Assembly: GCF_000235405.2 (NCBI RefSeq)
Contig: NC_017095.1
Coordinates: forward strand, 1,947,501 to 2,011,500
Source of the DNA: Fervidobacterium pennivorans DSM 9078
GTDB lineage: Bacteria > Thermotogota > Thermotogae > Thermotogales > Fervidobacteriaceae
DNA: 64,000 nucleotides
Direction: 5' to 3'
In this document: in pieces, positions 44,883-54,505 of the stretch
Position numbering within the stretch: position 1 is the first letter of the stretch
How the letters are laid out: each line of letters begins with the position of its first letter
Notes under the pieces: model-generated
Told to the model about the DNA's origin: nothing
Databases searched by the model: none
The model's input: only the letters and a program-made list of their open reading frames with translations
Translations under genes and position numbers: made by a program

Positions 44883-46190
44883 TTACGCATTCCCTGCTAT
44901 ATCAAGGTTACTGATTAAAACTGAAGGTGTTATTATTCCCATAAACGCGCGTATATCATTTCCAATATCTTCAATATTACCAAGCATTTCTAAAAAGTTT
45001 CCAGAGATTGTTATCTGCTCAACTCCATGCGTGATTCGACCACCTTCAACTCTGAACGCCTTAGCACCCAGTGAGAAGTTACCGGATATTGGATTAGCTC
45101 CCGAGTGCATGCCTTCAACCTCAATGATTACAAGTCCATCGTCCAAGGATTTGAGTAATTCGTCAAACGACTTGTTACCGGGCTCAACATAGAGGTTGAT
45201 TGGTTGAATACCTGTTCCCATAGCATTTCCGGTTGGTTCAACACCTTCTTTTTTCGCGGTCTTTAGATTATGCAGGAACGTTTTGAAGACACCATTTTCG
45301 ATGATTGTTTTCTCTTTCGTCGGAACGCCTTGTGTATCAAAAGGCGCACAGCTTATGCTCAATGGATGATACGGCAAATCCTTGACTGTCAGAATGTCAC
45401 TACCTATCTTTTCTCCAATCTTCCCTTTCAAAGGTGATAAGTTCTTCTGTGCGTTCTCAGCACTAATCATAGAAATGAGCATTCCTAAGATATCTGAAAA
45501 AACATCGTTTCTAAGAATTACTCGATACTTTCCACTTTTAACAGATTTCGACCCAACGAGTGCAAGAGCTTCGTCACGGGCTTTTGAACCAACGAGGATA
45601 GGATCGATTGCTTCCGGTTTTCTTCCAATAGCAAATTCTACCGCTGACCTCGGTGATACATCTTTTGCAACTGCCATCGCGTACATGAAGCCTCCACCGT
45701 TTGTGTAGGACAAATCAAGTCCAAGTGTGTTGGCTAATCTCATTTCGTTCATCTGTTGCCCATAGACCGCCATATCGTTTATTATATCCGAGCTTTTCCT
45801 AATTTCTTCATGAGCTTTCTCAACGTAAGATAACCTTTCTTTCACAGAGAGTTTTTCAAAACTACCATCGTACGGTTCAATCTTTGGATATTCACCTTTA
45901 CCATCGTAAAAATACTCTACATCTTCACTATCGATTATTGCGATATTGCTCAGTGCATCTTCAAAAACCTTTTCGGGGTCGTCCAGAGTTTCTGTATAAG
46001 ACATTCCCAGCTTTCCATCTTTCAAAAGTTGTAGAGTGATTTTGAATTTACCGGCGTCTGTGTATTGGTCCATCGTGCCATTTTGATACCTAACCTGGAA
46101 GTTTTTGTTTTGAGAGTAACTTAACTGTGCTTCCACACCATGTGCTTTTGCAAGTGCAAATATTTTATCTTTGAATTGTTCAAATGTCAT
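44883..46190 (-). CDS. pmbA: TldD/PmbA-family protein (PmbA/TldE-type subunit)
   Basis: A 435-residue protein of the TldD/PmbA family. It lacks the zinc-binding HExxxH motif of TldD and so is the TldE/PmbA-like partner. Visible family segments include VRYQNGTMDQYTDAGKF, LGMSYTETLDDP, and the C-terminal GMHSGANPISGNFSLGAKAFRVEGG. In other bacteria the TldD/TldE heterodimer trims peptides and acts on peptide antibiotic precursors. Its ATG overlaps the tldD stop by 4 bp, so the two subunits are made together. Confidence 0.9.
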   Translation of the reverse strand: MTFEQFKDKIFALAKAHGVEAQLSYSQNKNFQVRYQNGTMDQYTDAGKFKITLQLLKDGKLGMSYTETLDDPEKVFEDALSNIAIIDSEDVEYFYDGKGEYPKIEPYDGSFEKLSVKERLSYVEKAHEEIRKSSDIINDMAVYGQQMNEMRLANTLGLDLSYTNGGGFMYAMAVAKDVSPRSAVEFAIGRKPEAIDPILVGSKARDEALALVGSKSVKSGKYRVILRNDVFSDILGMLISMISAENAQKNLSPLKGKIGEKIGSDILTVKDLPYHPLSISCAPFDTQGVPTKEKTIIENGVFKTFLHNLKTAKKEGVEPTGNAMGTGIQPINLYVEPGNKSFDELLKSLDDGLVIIEVEGMHSGANPISGNFSLGAKAFRVEGGRITHGVEQITISGNFLEMLGNIEDIGNDIRAFMGIITPSVLISNLDIAGNA

Positions 46191-47584
46191 GCATTTCGCC
46201 CCCCAACGATGATTTCCCTAACCTTTATCGTCGGTTGCCCAACGTCTGCTGGTATTGAACCACTGTAAGAACCGCACATACCTTGACCTCTTGCAACATC
46301 GTTTCCAACCATCTCTATTTTCTGGATGATTTCGTATCCTTTTCCTATCAATGTGGCACCCTTTACTGGTTTTGTTATCTTTCCGTTCTCTATTAAGTAT
46401 CCTTCGTTTACAGCGAAATTGAATTCTCCCGTTGCCGGATTCACAGAACCTCCGCCCATCGTCTTTGCGTACAGACCATATTCTACCGAGGCGATGATTT
46501 CTTCTGGATGATAATCACCCGGAAGGATGAATGTGTTACTCATTCTCGATGTTGGTGCGAATGTGTAGTCTTGACGTCTTCCACTTCCCGTTGAAGGCAT
46601 TCCCATCCTTCTTGAACCGAGTTTATCTATCATGTAACCTTTGAGAATCCCATTTTCGATTAGCACAATTCTTTGTGTAGGTGTTCCTTCATCGTCGATG
46701 TTTGCGCTTCCCCATGCGTTCGGAATTGTTGCATCGTCAACAGCGCTGACGCATTCCGCTGCCACTTGCTGACCAAGTTTCCCAGCGAAAACAGACATTC
46801 CACGCGCAACAGAAGATGCTTCTAACGCATGACCGACAGCTTCGTGGAAAATAACCCCGCCAAATTCGTTCGAGATTACGACGGTCATCTTTCCGGCAGG
46901 TGCTGGTTGAGCGTCAACCATTCTTACTGCGATTCTTGCTGCCCTCACACCAGCTTGTTCAACATCGATTCTTTCCAAGAATTCTGGTCCCATGGCAGCA
47001 CCTGGTCCATAAAATCCGGATTCCATCTGCCCATCTTTTACAGCAACTGCGTTAATCATCAGCCTTGTGCGTACTCTGTTGTCTGTCACAAATACGCCTT
47101 CTGTGTTGGTAATTAGCACATTTTGATCGTAATCCCAGTATCTTACAACAACCTGGGCTATCGTTGGTGAATATTTCTTAGCTGCCTCGTAGGCTCTTTT
47201 CATATAACCAACTTTCGTCTCTTTTCTAACTTGTTCTGGTTTCCACAAAACAAAATGCTTGTTTTCTAACTCTTTCTTTCTCAAATCGATGGAGAAATCC
47301 TTGAATTTAACCTCACCAAGAGCTTCCCCTACTCTCTTGGCAACAGCGAGGATGTTATCTTTCGATAGGTCGTTTGTGTATGCGTATATTGCCTTATCCC
47401 CGAGAAATCCCCTTATACCAATTCCGAACATTCTACCCGTTTGTGCCAGCTCTACTTTGCCATTTTTTAATTCGATGTTCGTAGAATACCTATCTTCTAC
47501 AAAGACTTCTGCAAAATCCCCCCCGTATCTGAGAACCGTTGCCAAAATCTCTTCAACAAATGGTTTGTCAAATCTGTCCAACAC
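46187..47584 (-). CDS. tldD: Metalloprotease TldD
   Basis: The catalytic subunit of the TldD/TldE peptidase. The 465-residue protein carries the zinc motif HEAVGH in GGVIFHEAVGHALEASSVA, plus VLIENGILKGYMIDKLGSRRMG and the C-terminal block GEFNFAVNEGYLIENGKITKPVKGA read as shorter pieces. The GTG at 47584 has AGGGGTGAGA upstream; a TTG one codon later is also possible. It has its own consensus promoter in the gap after mutL. Confidence 0.93.
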   Translation of the reverse strand: MLDRFDKPFVEEILATVLRYGGDFAEVFVEDRYSTNIELKNGKVELAQTGRMFGIGIRGFLGDKAIYAYTNDLSKDNILAVAKRVGEALGEVKFKDFSIDLRKKELENKHFVLWKPEQVRKETKVGYMKRAYEAAKKYSPTIAQVVVRYWDYDQNVLITNTEGVFVTDNRVRTRLMINAVAVKDGQMESGFYGPGAAMGPEFLERIDVEQAGVRAARIAVRMVDAQPAPAGKMTVVISNEFGGVIFHEAVGHALEASSVARGMSVFAGKLGQQVAAECVSAVDDATIPNAWGSANIDDEGTPTQRIVLIENGILKGYMIDKLGSRRMGMPSTGSGRRQDYTFAPTSRMSNTFILPGDYHPEEIIASVEYGLYAKTMGGGSVNPATGEFNFAVNEGYLIENGKITKPVKGATLIGKGYEIIQKIEMVGNDVARGQGMCGSYSGSIPADVGQPTIKVREIIVGGRNA

Positions 47585-47668
47585 AATCTCACCCCTCTTC
47601 TCACAGTTACCAACAGCATCACTACCTCGTAACTACATAGTTCGCTTTTCGAACTAATTGTTTAGATT

Positions 47669-47698
47669 ATTATACCATATCTAAGGAAAGTTTGTCAA
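47669..47698 (-). promoter_or_regulatory. Promoter of tldD-pmbA, with an inverted repeat over the -10
   Basis: On the minus strand, TTGACA (47698-47693) and TATAAT (47674-47669) are spaced by 18 bp. TTAGAT and ATCTAA (47662-47667 and 47679-47684) form an inverted repeat flanking the -10. A hairpin AGTTCG-CTTTT-CGAACT (47639-47655) lies in the leader. Confidence 0.75.
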
Positions 47699-47714
47699 AA
47701 TCTGTCATAAACTG

Positions 47715-49565
47715 TTATCTTCTTTCAAAATAGCTATCCAATTGGTCAAACGTGATTTTCATCATTATTGGTCTTCCGTGAGGGCAAGTGAGGAGATTTC
47801 TACGTTTTATCTCATCCAGCAACATTTTTGCTTCATCTACGCTGAGTTTATCACCGGTTTTTACAGCTGTTTTGCATGCTTTTGATGCAAGAACGTGTAA
47901 GATGCTCCTTGGTTTGTTGAAAGGAATGCGGTATTCTTCGAGCATCTCAATTAACGTTTCCTGAGCCTGCGTTATTTTTAAAAGCGAAGGGATTGATTTC
48001 AGCACAACCTTTACGCTGTTCTCAGATTTCTCCGTTTCTAAACTGAACCCGAGTTCTTTTAATTCATTTTCTAAACTTTCCAAAACACTTGCCAAGCTCT
48101 TTCCAATAGAGAACTCCACAGGTATCAAAAGATTTACTACTTGGAATTGGCGTTCCTTTAGTTGTTCGTAGATAATTCTTTCGTGGGCGGCGTGGAAGTC
48201 GACAATGACGATTCCGTCACTATCTTCGAAAAGGATGTATCTATTTTTTATTATTGTAAACTCGCCTACTTTTTCTAAATTTGTGGGGCTCACAACGTGC
48301 GGAAAGAGAACAGATGGTTGTTTTGAAGTTGTGAAATCAAAAGGTTTTTCATAATTTTGGACATTTCGATATTTTTCTTCGTATCCGGTAACACCTTCGA
48401 ATGAATAGCCTGGTTCTCTAACTCTGTGAGTTTCTGACCGCTCAACAATTCTTTCAACATCCCTAAAAACGGTTTCGTTGTTGATATGGAATATTTTGGA
48501 TTCATCTTGGTTATCACTTGTTGGAGCAAACGGTTTTGGTACATGATTCTCAATTTTTTCAACGAGCATTTGAAATCCTTCGAATTTTCTCAGTGTATCT
48601 CTTACACATCTGGCTATAGCATCGTAGACCATGCGAGGTTCGGAGAATTTAACCTGCAACTTTTGTGGGTGGATATTCACATCTACTTCTCTTGGGGAAA
48701 CTTCGATGAAAATTACAGCGAATGGATGAGTGCCTTCGATAAGAGCTTCCCCATACCCACGTTCAAGAGCGATATGGAGAAGGTTATCTAAAACGAAACG
48801 CCCATTTACAAAAAATAATTGACCAGAACGATTTTTTCTAAAAAACTGAGGTGAAGAGATTATGCCAGAGACTCTGATTATTCCATCTTTGCAATCCTCG
48901 ATTATCTCAAAAGATTTCACTTCGGGGAAAATCAATTTGAATCTTTCTAATAAGTTTGATGAAGGTGCGTTGTAGATAATTTCGTTGTCGACTTTGAATA
49001 GGAATTTTATTTCAGGTTTTGTGAGCAAAAACCTTTCAATTACTTCAGTCACCATTCTTCTTTCGATTTTTTCCGATGAAAGGAACTTCCTTCTGGCAGG
49101 AATGTTGAAGAATAAATCGAACACTTCAACGGTGGTCCCTCTTTCTCTGAGGGTTTCACTGACCCTTACAACCTTTCCTCCAACCATCTCAAGCTTGTTG
49201 GATTCATTACCGTTGGATGTAGTTATCACCAAGCGCGATACTTCTCCAATAGAAGCAAGTGCTTCTCCTCTGAAACCATAGCTTGTGATATTGTAAATAT
49301 CTTCTATAGAGGAGATTTTACTTGTTGTATACCTTTGAACAGCAAGCAGAAGGTCTTCTTTTGACATACCGGACCCGTTGTCGGAGACCTTAATATAGCT
49401 TTTCCCACCATCTTTTATCTGCACTTCAATATTGCTAGCACCCGCATCTATGGAGTTTTCCACAAGTTCCTTAACAACTGATGCAGGGTTTACAACCACT
49501 TCACCAGCAGCGATTTTTGAGACAACTTCTTCTGGTAATTTGATTATCCTTCGCCCATCGTTCAT
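47715..49565 (-). CDS. mutL: DNA mismatch repair protein MutL
   Basis: Couples mismatch recognition to strand removal. The 616-residue protein has the GHKL ATPase motifs KIAAGEVVVNPASVVKELVENSIDAG (as shorter blocks), VSDNGSGMSKEDL, TSKISSIEDI and SYGFRGEALASIGEV. The C-terminal endonuclease domain is visible around VIVDFHAAHERIIYEQL, then ACKTAVKTGDKL and CPHGRPIM. An HGRPIM block like this, with the upstream Cys and Asp/His residues, is typical of MutL proteins with nicking activity. I place the start at ATG 49565, with AAGGGG 9 bp upstream; ATG 49589 would be only a few bases after the predicted transcription start. Confidence 0.93.
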   Translation of the reverse strand: MNDGRRIIKLPEEVVSKIAAGEVVVNPASVVKELVENSIDAGASNIEVQIKDGGKSYIKVSDNGSGMSKEDLLLAVQRYTTSKISSIEDIYNITSYGFRGEALASIGEVSRLVITTSNGNESNKLEMVGGKVVRVSETLRERGTTVEVFDLFFNIPARRKFLSSEKIERRMVTEVIERFLLTKPEIKFLFKVDNEIIYNAPSSNLLERFKLIFPEVKSFEIIEDCKDGIIRVSGIISSPQFFRKNRSGQLFFVNGRFVLDNLLHIALERGYGEALIEGTHPFAVIFIEVSPREVDVNIHPQKLQVKFSEPRMVYDAIARCVRDTLRKFEGFQMLVEKIENHVPKPFAPTSDNQDESKIFHINNETVFRDVERIVERSETHRVREPGYSFEGVTGYEEKYRNVQNYEKPFDFTTSKQPSVLFPHVVSPTNLEKVGEFTIIKNRYILFEDSDGIVIVDFHAAHERIIYEQLKERQFQVVNLLIPVEFSIGKSLASVLESLENELKELGFSLETEKSENSVKVVLKSIPSLLKITQAQETLIEMLEEYRIPFNKPRSILHVLASKACKTAVKTGDKLSVDEAKMLLDEIKRRNLLTCPHGRPIMMKITFDQLDSYFERR

Positions 49566-49601
49566 ACTTGGGTACCCCTTTCTTGGCATTATCTCAAATC
49601 A

Positions 49602-49629
49602 ATTATATCATCTCCACTGCAAATGAAAA
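49602..49629 (-). promoter_or_regulatory. Promoter of mutL
   Basis: On the minus strand, TTTTCA (49629-49624) and TATAAT (49607-49602) are spaced by 16 bp, with a TGN extension before the -10. The -35 lies in the T-run that ends the upstream terminator. Confidence 0.6.
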
Positions 49630-49631
49630 AA

Positions 49632-49657
49632 GCCTGCCGAATCTGATTCCGGCAGGC
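49632..49657 (-). terminator. Terminator after the envelope protein pair
   Basis: On the plus strand, GCCTGCCGAATC and GATTCCGGCAGGC pair with one bulged C. Read on the minus strand, six T follow, so it ends the transcript coming from the lipoprotein and its neighbour. Confidence 0.85.
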
Positions 49658-49715
49658 AGAATACATATCTGAACATTTTTAATCTGTTTAGTAGATGTAT
49701 TAGTAGATGTAATAT

Positions 49716-50936
49716 TTACAGTCCGCCTGACATCGTTAAAGCAAAGCCTATTCCAGGTGTTGAATTGCTTGATGGTAGTAAAGAATTTGTTGTCGCTGTG
49801 AGCTTTAAATCTGCATTGAGTAGGAAAAGGTTCATTCCAACACCTATGGTGTGTGAGTAGTTTATCTGGTTATATCCAAGCATATAATATGCTCTCGCAA
49901 TACCGATGTTCAATCCTGCGTAACCTTTTACAGCCCAATTACCGTCGAGCCAATAGCTTCCCATAACTCCCCACATGATGAATCCGTCATTTTTGAAATA
50001 ACCTGTTATTTGAATTGGTGGAGTGATACTAGCAGGAGTTAACAATCTTGCGACCGTTGGTTCAGAAATGGAATAAGTTGCTTCAAACGTAATATCTGTT
50101 CCTTGTGCAGTGTATGTAACTTTTCCATCACCGGTTACTTCGAATGCATACCATGCCTTTGCGGGAGTTATAACAATATTCCTCACTGCGACACCGAAGT
50201 TATCATTTCCATACCCAATCTCAACGGACAAACCATAGTTTTCAAAATGGTTGAGTTCATCCATTAAGCCGTCGATGTTCCCGGTTCTGACATCGTTCAG
50301 TGATACGAGGCTGTAAGCGCGAATCTTTCCAACACCGTTAAGCTCAGCGTATGCTGGAGTTGAAGAAGATGTGTAACTTACTGTCATCATAGTTTGTGAC
50401 GGGTCGCTGAAAAGAACAGGGACAAACGCATTGCCTGCGACGTAGAAATCTCCAAGCAGTAAAGCAATACCACCATTTGCCATGATACTTGCGTTGAGAA
50501 AGTCTTCTTTTGTGTCATTGTAAGTGTGGTCAATGAGAGTATCTTCTACAAGCAGCTCAGCAAATGTCTTTGGCAGTTCCAAGGATATATTACCATCTAC
50601 ACGCACATAAGGAACAAGCCTGAGTGCCCCGAGTTTTAAGTTAAGATACGTTCCAAGACTGATAGGTGCAGACAGTTTAAAACCATTCGCTAAGGCATCA
50701 GCAAAAGCGGATTCATTGATGTTAACTTGTTCTTCATTCAAGAGAGCGTTGATGTTGTCCAGTGTTAGGATATTTTGCCCGAGTTCAAACTCCACAAAAG
50801 GAACAACCTTGATAAGTGCCGTTAAATCGTGTCTTACGAGCTCCACATTTCCGAAAAGGCCAAACGGCTGAATCACAAAGGAAAACGCTGCTGAAAAAAC
50901 AACGAGCAAAAAGACTAATATACTAATTCTTCTCAT
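49716..50936 (-). CDS. Exported beta-strand-rich envelope protein, probable outer-sheath barrel
   Basis: A 406-residue protein with a signal peptide (RRISILVFLLVVFSAAFSF). The mature part consists of alternating strands (LGTYLNLKLGALRLVPYVRVDG, YGLSVEIGYGNDNFGVAVRN and others) with many Gly and aromatic residues. The last 100 residues are strand-rich and end GIGFALTMSGGL. No known domain is recognised. ATG 50936 has AGGTGAT 4 bp upstream; a TTG three codons earlier was rejected. It follows the large lipoprotein by 15 bp and shares its transcript and terminator, so the two probably work together at the cell surface. Confidence 0.6.
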   Translation of the reverse strand: MRRISILVFLLVVFSAAFSFVIQPFGLFGNVELVRHDLTALIKVVPFVEFELGQNILTLDNINALLNEEQVNINESAFADALANGFKLSAPISLGTYLNLKLGALRLVPYVRVDGNISLELPKTFAELLVEDTLIDHTYNDTKEDFLNASIMANGGIALLLGDFYVAGNAFVPVLFSDPSQTMMTVSYTSSSTPAYAELNGVGKIRAYSLVSLNDVRTGNIDGLMDELNHFENYGLSVEIGYGNDNFGVAVRNIVITPAKAWYAFEVTGDGKVTYTAQGTDITFEATYSISEPTVARLLTPASITPPIQITGYFKNDGFIMWGVMGSYWLDGNWAVKGYAGLNIGIARAYYMLGYNQINYSHTIGVGMNLFLLNADLKLTATTNSLLPSSNSTPGIGFALTMSGGL

Positions 50937-50951
50937 CTCAATCACCTACCT

Positions 50952-53453
50952 TCAATTTCCAAGTTTGACTTCTGTTGCAACCTTCAAATCAACAGCGATG
51001 TAAGGAGCAATATTCAATTTACCGTTGTAATTCAATGAAATTGTTGAACTTGCGGGAAGTAGTATTTTATACGGTACATTGCTATTGGAAATTACTTGAA
51101 GCTTGTCGTTCGGAATTGTAACAATTGGCTGAGACACCCCAATTAACGTTGAAACCTCATCGTTAGAACCAAGTTTTAACACCGCTTGTAATCCCGTGGT
51201 ATTTGAGTAATATCCGAATTTGAGCTCTACTTTGTTCAAAATATCTTTGACGTTATTGAGTGTGCTTAAATCAACTGTTCCAGATTTTATCAATATCTCG
51301 TTTTCTCCTGTTGATGCGCTAAGTGGCAGTGCAAACTCTAGAGATGCAGTGATTAAGCTATCTTTTGTCAATGTACCCGTGCCGGTTTCTATAATTATGG
51401 ATAAGCTTAGAGGTGCACCTTCACTAATTAGTTCTTCTATAATAGTTCCAATATTTTCTTTTTGCCCTTTGCTGATTTTAAATTCTTTACCAGAAACGTT
51501 TAGAGTTACTGTTGCCGGAACAGTTGTTTCGGTTATATTAAAAGTTACTGTGGCGTCAACGTTTATATCTAAGTCCTTAACGAACGCAAAATCATCTTTA
51601 AAAATATCTCCGAAGTTTATTAACGTTCCAAGGTCTTGCTCAAACGTCTGACCTTTTAAATTAACCTCTGAAATTTCGAATTGTTCTATTACTGGTTGCA
51701 CTATCAGCTTTACTCCTTCTCTTATATCCACGTTACTTACCGTCACAGTAGTAGGGACAACGGGAGTTATTGTCATTGTAAAGTTAGTAAACGTTGAAAA
51801 ATCGAAGACTTTGTCTACAGCACTCAGGACGATAGTGCCAACTCCAGACAGGTTATGTGTTCCATTTCCGGTGTCGAAAATATTGGAGGTAACATTTAAA
51901 GAAACACCTGAGATATTTGTTACATCGTAATTGAGTTTAACTTTAATAGTTGCTTTAACAGAATTTGCAAAATCCTTTACCGATGAAGGTACTGGTTCAT
52001 TGATTGTTACAGGATCAATGCTAATACCTGTAATTTCTGCGTTTGAAATTTTTATCGTCTGGTCTTCAGGCAGTTCAAGAGTGTAAGATATTTCATTCGA
52101 ATTAACATTACCACTTATTTGCGCGTTTATAGTTGAAGGTAAAGAAATTCCCCCAAATGGTAATACGATTCCACCTGAAAGAGAAAGATTGTTACTTCCA
52201 AACGTGCCTGATACAGCTGTAAGTGTTACTCCGCTTAGTTTCAACAACATATAACCACTGTCGTTGGTAAAACTTACCGATTGGACATTGCTTGGCAAAG
52301 GTACGGTTACATTTAATGGGTAGTTTTCTATCTTTGTTACATTAACATTTGGTGTGATTGTTATTGAAGGTGGTGTTCTTAAATCTGCACTGACTGTTCC
52401 CGACAGTTCTACAACACCGTCGAGCACGATACCGTCACCAACTGTGAATAATTTGGTGCCATCAAATCCTATATTGCATGTTAGATTTAATGAGGAACCA
52501 GAACCTATCGTGATTGTTCCTGATTTTGCTGTGTAGCTTTGTGATATATTTCCGCTAAATCCTAATATGTTCAAATTCACATCAACGTTACCACCTAGTG
52601 CCAATTTCCAGGTGCCAGTTGTAATCGGTATATTCTGTGTCACGTTGATTGAAATTTTCCCGTCAGAGAGCTGAGTTGTATCAAGGTTCTTAAAGTAGTC
52701 CACCTTTTGATTTAAGAACTTCAATGTAGCTTGGGCTAAGCCGCTGCTTGATGAATCGAATTTTATTTTCACGGTTGATGTTTTTTTAATCATAACGTTA
52801 GTTAAATTTTTTGTGCCATTCACTGTAATTGGATAGCTTACTCCATCGACTATCATGAATGCGTTAGAAGCGGAAACACCATTGATTGTAAATTGCACAT
52901 CGACACTTTTCAGATTTGCTTCGCTAAATATCAATGAGTTTAGCACACTTGATGGTAATTCGATAATATTTGTCCCGTTCGCCACAGGCATGGACTGATT
53001 TTCAGCAATTGTGAAACTGCCTATATCTACTGCATCAACAGATACTGACTGTTGAATTGGCTGAAGTGTTGGCAATGTAACTTTTCCAGTGACCGTTGAG
53101 AGAAAATATGAACTATCGACTCTATACTCAAAACTTTGCTCAAAGCTTTGGAATTCTGTTTGTATGGAATTCTCTATATCTTGTAAAAATGTCCCTGGGC
53201 TGTATTCGATGGAAGTTGCGTATTTGATACTTATAGGGTCTGCTTTGACAACAGATAAACCGGGGATACTTTCCTGTAGCAGACTATCTACAAAATCCGA
53301 TACTTTCAAGTCCAGTGTTGTAATTGGGAACTCCAAATACTTCGTATACTGGACTTTTACCTTCTCAGGTGCTTTCGAAGGTAGTTTCAAACCGCAGGAA
53401 AACAAAAAAAGACCAATGAGTACAGCAACGAACACTAAATATAGCTTTCTCAT
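50952..53453 (-). CDS. Large beta-rich lipoprotein of unknown function
   Basis: An 833-residue protein beginning with a lipoprotein signal: a hydrophobic stretch and the lipobox LFSC, with Cys20 as the lipid attachment site. The rest is dominated by Val, Thr, Ile, Ser and Asn, and by segments of the type VDLSTLNN, VTLNVSG and ITPNVNVTKIENYPLNVTVPLP. Repeated strand-turn-strand units are apparent, but I could not define a fixed repeat length by eye. It is probably a tethered, fibrous or multi-domain surface protein. ATG 53453 has GGGAGGTGA upstream; the GTG at 53462 lies in that SD. The upstream region to flgB contains no other gene. Confidence 0.65.
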   Translation of the reverse strand: MRKLYLVFVAVLIGLFLFSCGLKLPSKAPEKVKVQYTKYLEFPITTLDLKVSDFVDSLLQESIPGLSVVKADPISIKYATSIEYSPGTFLQDIENSIQTEFQSFEQSFEYRVDSSYFLSTVTGKVTLPTLQPIQQSVSVDAVDIGSFTIAENQSMPVANGTNIIELPSSVLNSLIFSEANLKSVDVQFTINGVSASNAFMIVDGVSYPITVNGTKNLTNVMIKKTSTVKIKFDSSSSGLAQATLKFLNQKVDYFKNLDTTQLSDGKISINVTQNIPITTGTWKLALGGNVDVNLNILGFSGNISQSYTAKSGTITIGSGSSLNLTCNIGFDGTKLFTVGDGIVLDGVVELSGTVSADLRTPPSITITPNVNVTKIENYPLNVTVPLPSNVQSVSFTNDSGYMLLKLSGVTLTAVSGTFGSNNLSLSGGIVLPFGGISLPSTINAQISGNVNSNEISYTLELPEDQTIKISNAEITGISIDPVTINEPVPSSVKDFANSVKATIKVKLNYDVTNISGVSLNVTSNIFDTGNGTHNLSGVGTIVLSAVDKVFDFSTFTNFTMTITPVVPTTVTVSNVDIREGVKLIVQPVIEQFEISEVNLKGQTFEQDLGTLINFGDIFKDDFAFVKDLDINVDATVTFNITETTVPATVTLNVSGKEFKISKGQKENIGTIIEELISEGAPLSLSIIIETGTGTLTKDSLITASLEFALPLSASTGENEILIKSGTVDLSTLNNVKDILNKVELKFGYYSNTTGLQAVLKLGSNDEVSTLIGVSQPIVTIPNDKLQVISNSNVPYKILLPASSTISLNYNGKLNIAPYIAVDLKVATEVKLGN

Positions 53454-53569
53454 GAATGTCACCTCCCAAATGATGTACTATTCTTTGGAAAATTATTTCC
53501 TGTATATTTAGACAACAAAATTTCAGAATTGTTCAATTCAATTATACTTCAAGAATTTTAAAACATAAA

Positions 53570-53599
53570 TTGTAGGAATACAAGTAATTGTGGTAGAAT
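53570..53599 (+). promoter_or_regulatory. Candidate promoter of the flgB-flgC-fliE genes
   Basis: TTGTAG and TAGAAT are spaced by 18 bp, with a TG one base before the -10, about 60 bp upstream of flgB. I did not see a clear sigma-28-type flagellar promoter. Confidence 0.4.
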
Positions 53600-53658
53600 A
53601 TTACACATGAGAATGTGAAACAAAGAGAAGACCTGATTTACAAAGCGAGGGGGAAAAT

Positions 53659-54051
53659 ATGGCAAATATATTCAATTCAAATTTTGAAACTCTTAAGGTA
53701 GCGATGGATGTTCAGATGAAGAGACAAGAACTTCACGCTCAAAATATTGCTAATGCCGAAACTCCTGGATATAAACGAAAATATGTAGCATTCGAAGAGT
53801 ATTTGCAAGAATCTAAAATGAAATTGAAACTGACAACAACAAACCAAAGACATCTTCCAACATCGCCAAAGATTGTAACTGCCAAGGAAGTTACAATGAA
53901 AAATACCTCCTTAACCAATGACCAGAACAACGTTGACATAGACATGGAAGTCACAGAAATGGTTAAAGATGCACTTAGATACCAGGTTCTCTCAAGATTG
54001 ATGAGTGCAAATATAGATAGATACAACACGGTGATTAGGAATACTAGGTAA
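53659..54051 (+). CDS. flgB: Flagellar basal-body rod protein FlgB
   Basis: Proximal rod component of the flagellar motor. The 130-residue protein has the rod motif QELHAQNIANAETPGYKRKYVAFEEYL near the N-terminus, given here as shorter blocks, and the C-terminal NNVDIDMEVTEMVKDALRYQVLSRL. A GAGGGGG precedes the ATG. It heads the flgB-flgC-fliE set, the usual order. Confidence 0.95.
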   Translation: MANIFNSNFETLKVAMDVQMKRQELHAQNIANAETPGYKRKYVAFEEYLQESKMKLKLTTTNQRHLPTSPKIVTAKEVTMKNTSLTNDQNNVDIDMEVTEMVKDALRYQVLSRLMSANIDRYNTVIRNTR

Positions 54052-54083
54052 TTTTGTGGTAAAATAAATTGAGAGGTGAGATG

Positions 54084-54500
54084 ATGCAAAGTGAATTCAA
54101 TATAATGAACATTTCATCAACAGGGTTGTCAGCTCAAAGGTTTAGAATAGAGCTTATTTCTACAAACATAGCAAACTCGGAGACGACAAGAACAGAAAAA
54201 GGAGAACCATACAGAAGAAAAGTACCCATCTTCCAAGAACTTGTAAGAAACATCCAGGGAAGGCGAGAAAATTCAGGTGTAATTGTGAAAAGTGTTTACG
54301 AAGACCCTTCGGAATTCAGAATCGTTTATGACCCAACGCATCCGGATGCAGATGAAAATGGGTACGTTAGATTACCAAATGTGAATATAATTCGTGAAAT
54401 GGTGGACATGATAAACGCACAGAGAGCTTATGAAGCAAACGCCACAGCTATAAACACAACGAAGGCAATGATAACTTCCGCCCTGCAGATAGGGAGGTGA
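54084..54500 (+). CDS. flgC: Flagellar basal-body rod protein FlgC
   Basis: Second proximal rod protein. The 138-residue protein opens with MQSEFNIMNISSTGLSAQR and has NIANSETTRTEKGEPYRRK in the rod motif. It ends MVDMINAQRAYEANATAINTTK in the family's C-terminal helix. Start 54084 is favoured because GAGAGG lies 7 bp before it; the adjacent ATG at 54081 is nearly equivalent. Confidence 0.95.
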   Translation: MQSEFNIMNISSTGLSAQRFRIELISTNIANSETTRTEKGEPYRRKVPIFQELVRNIQGRRENSGVIVKSVYEDPSEFRIVYDPTHPDADENGYVRLPNVNIIREMVDMINAQRAYEANATAINTTKAMITSALQIGR

Positions 54501-54505
54501 AGTAA

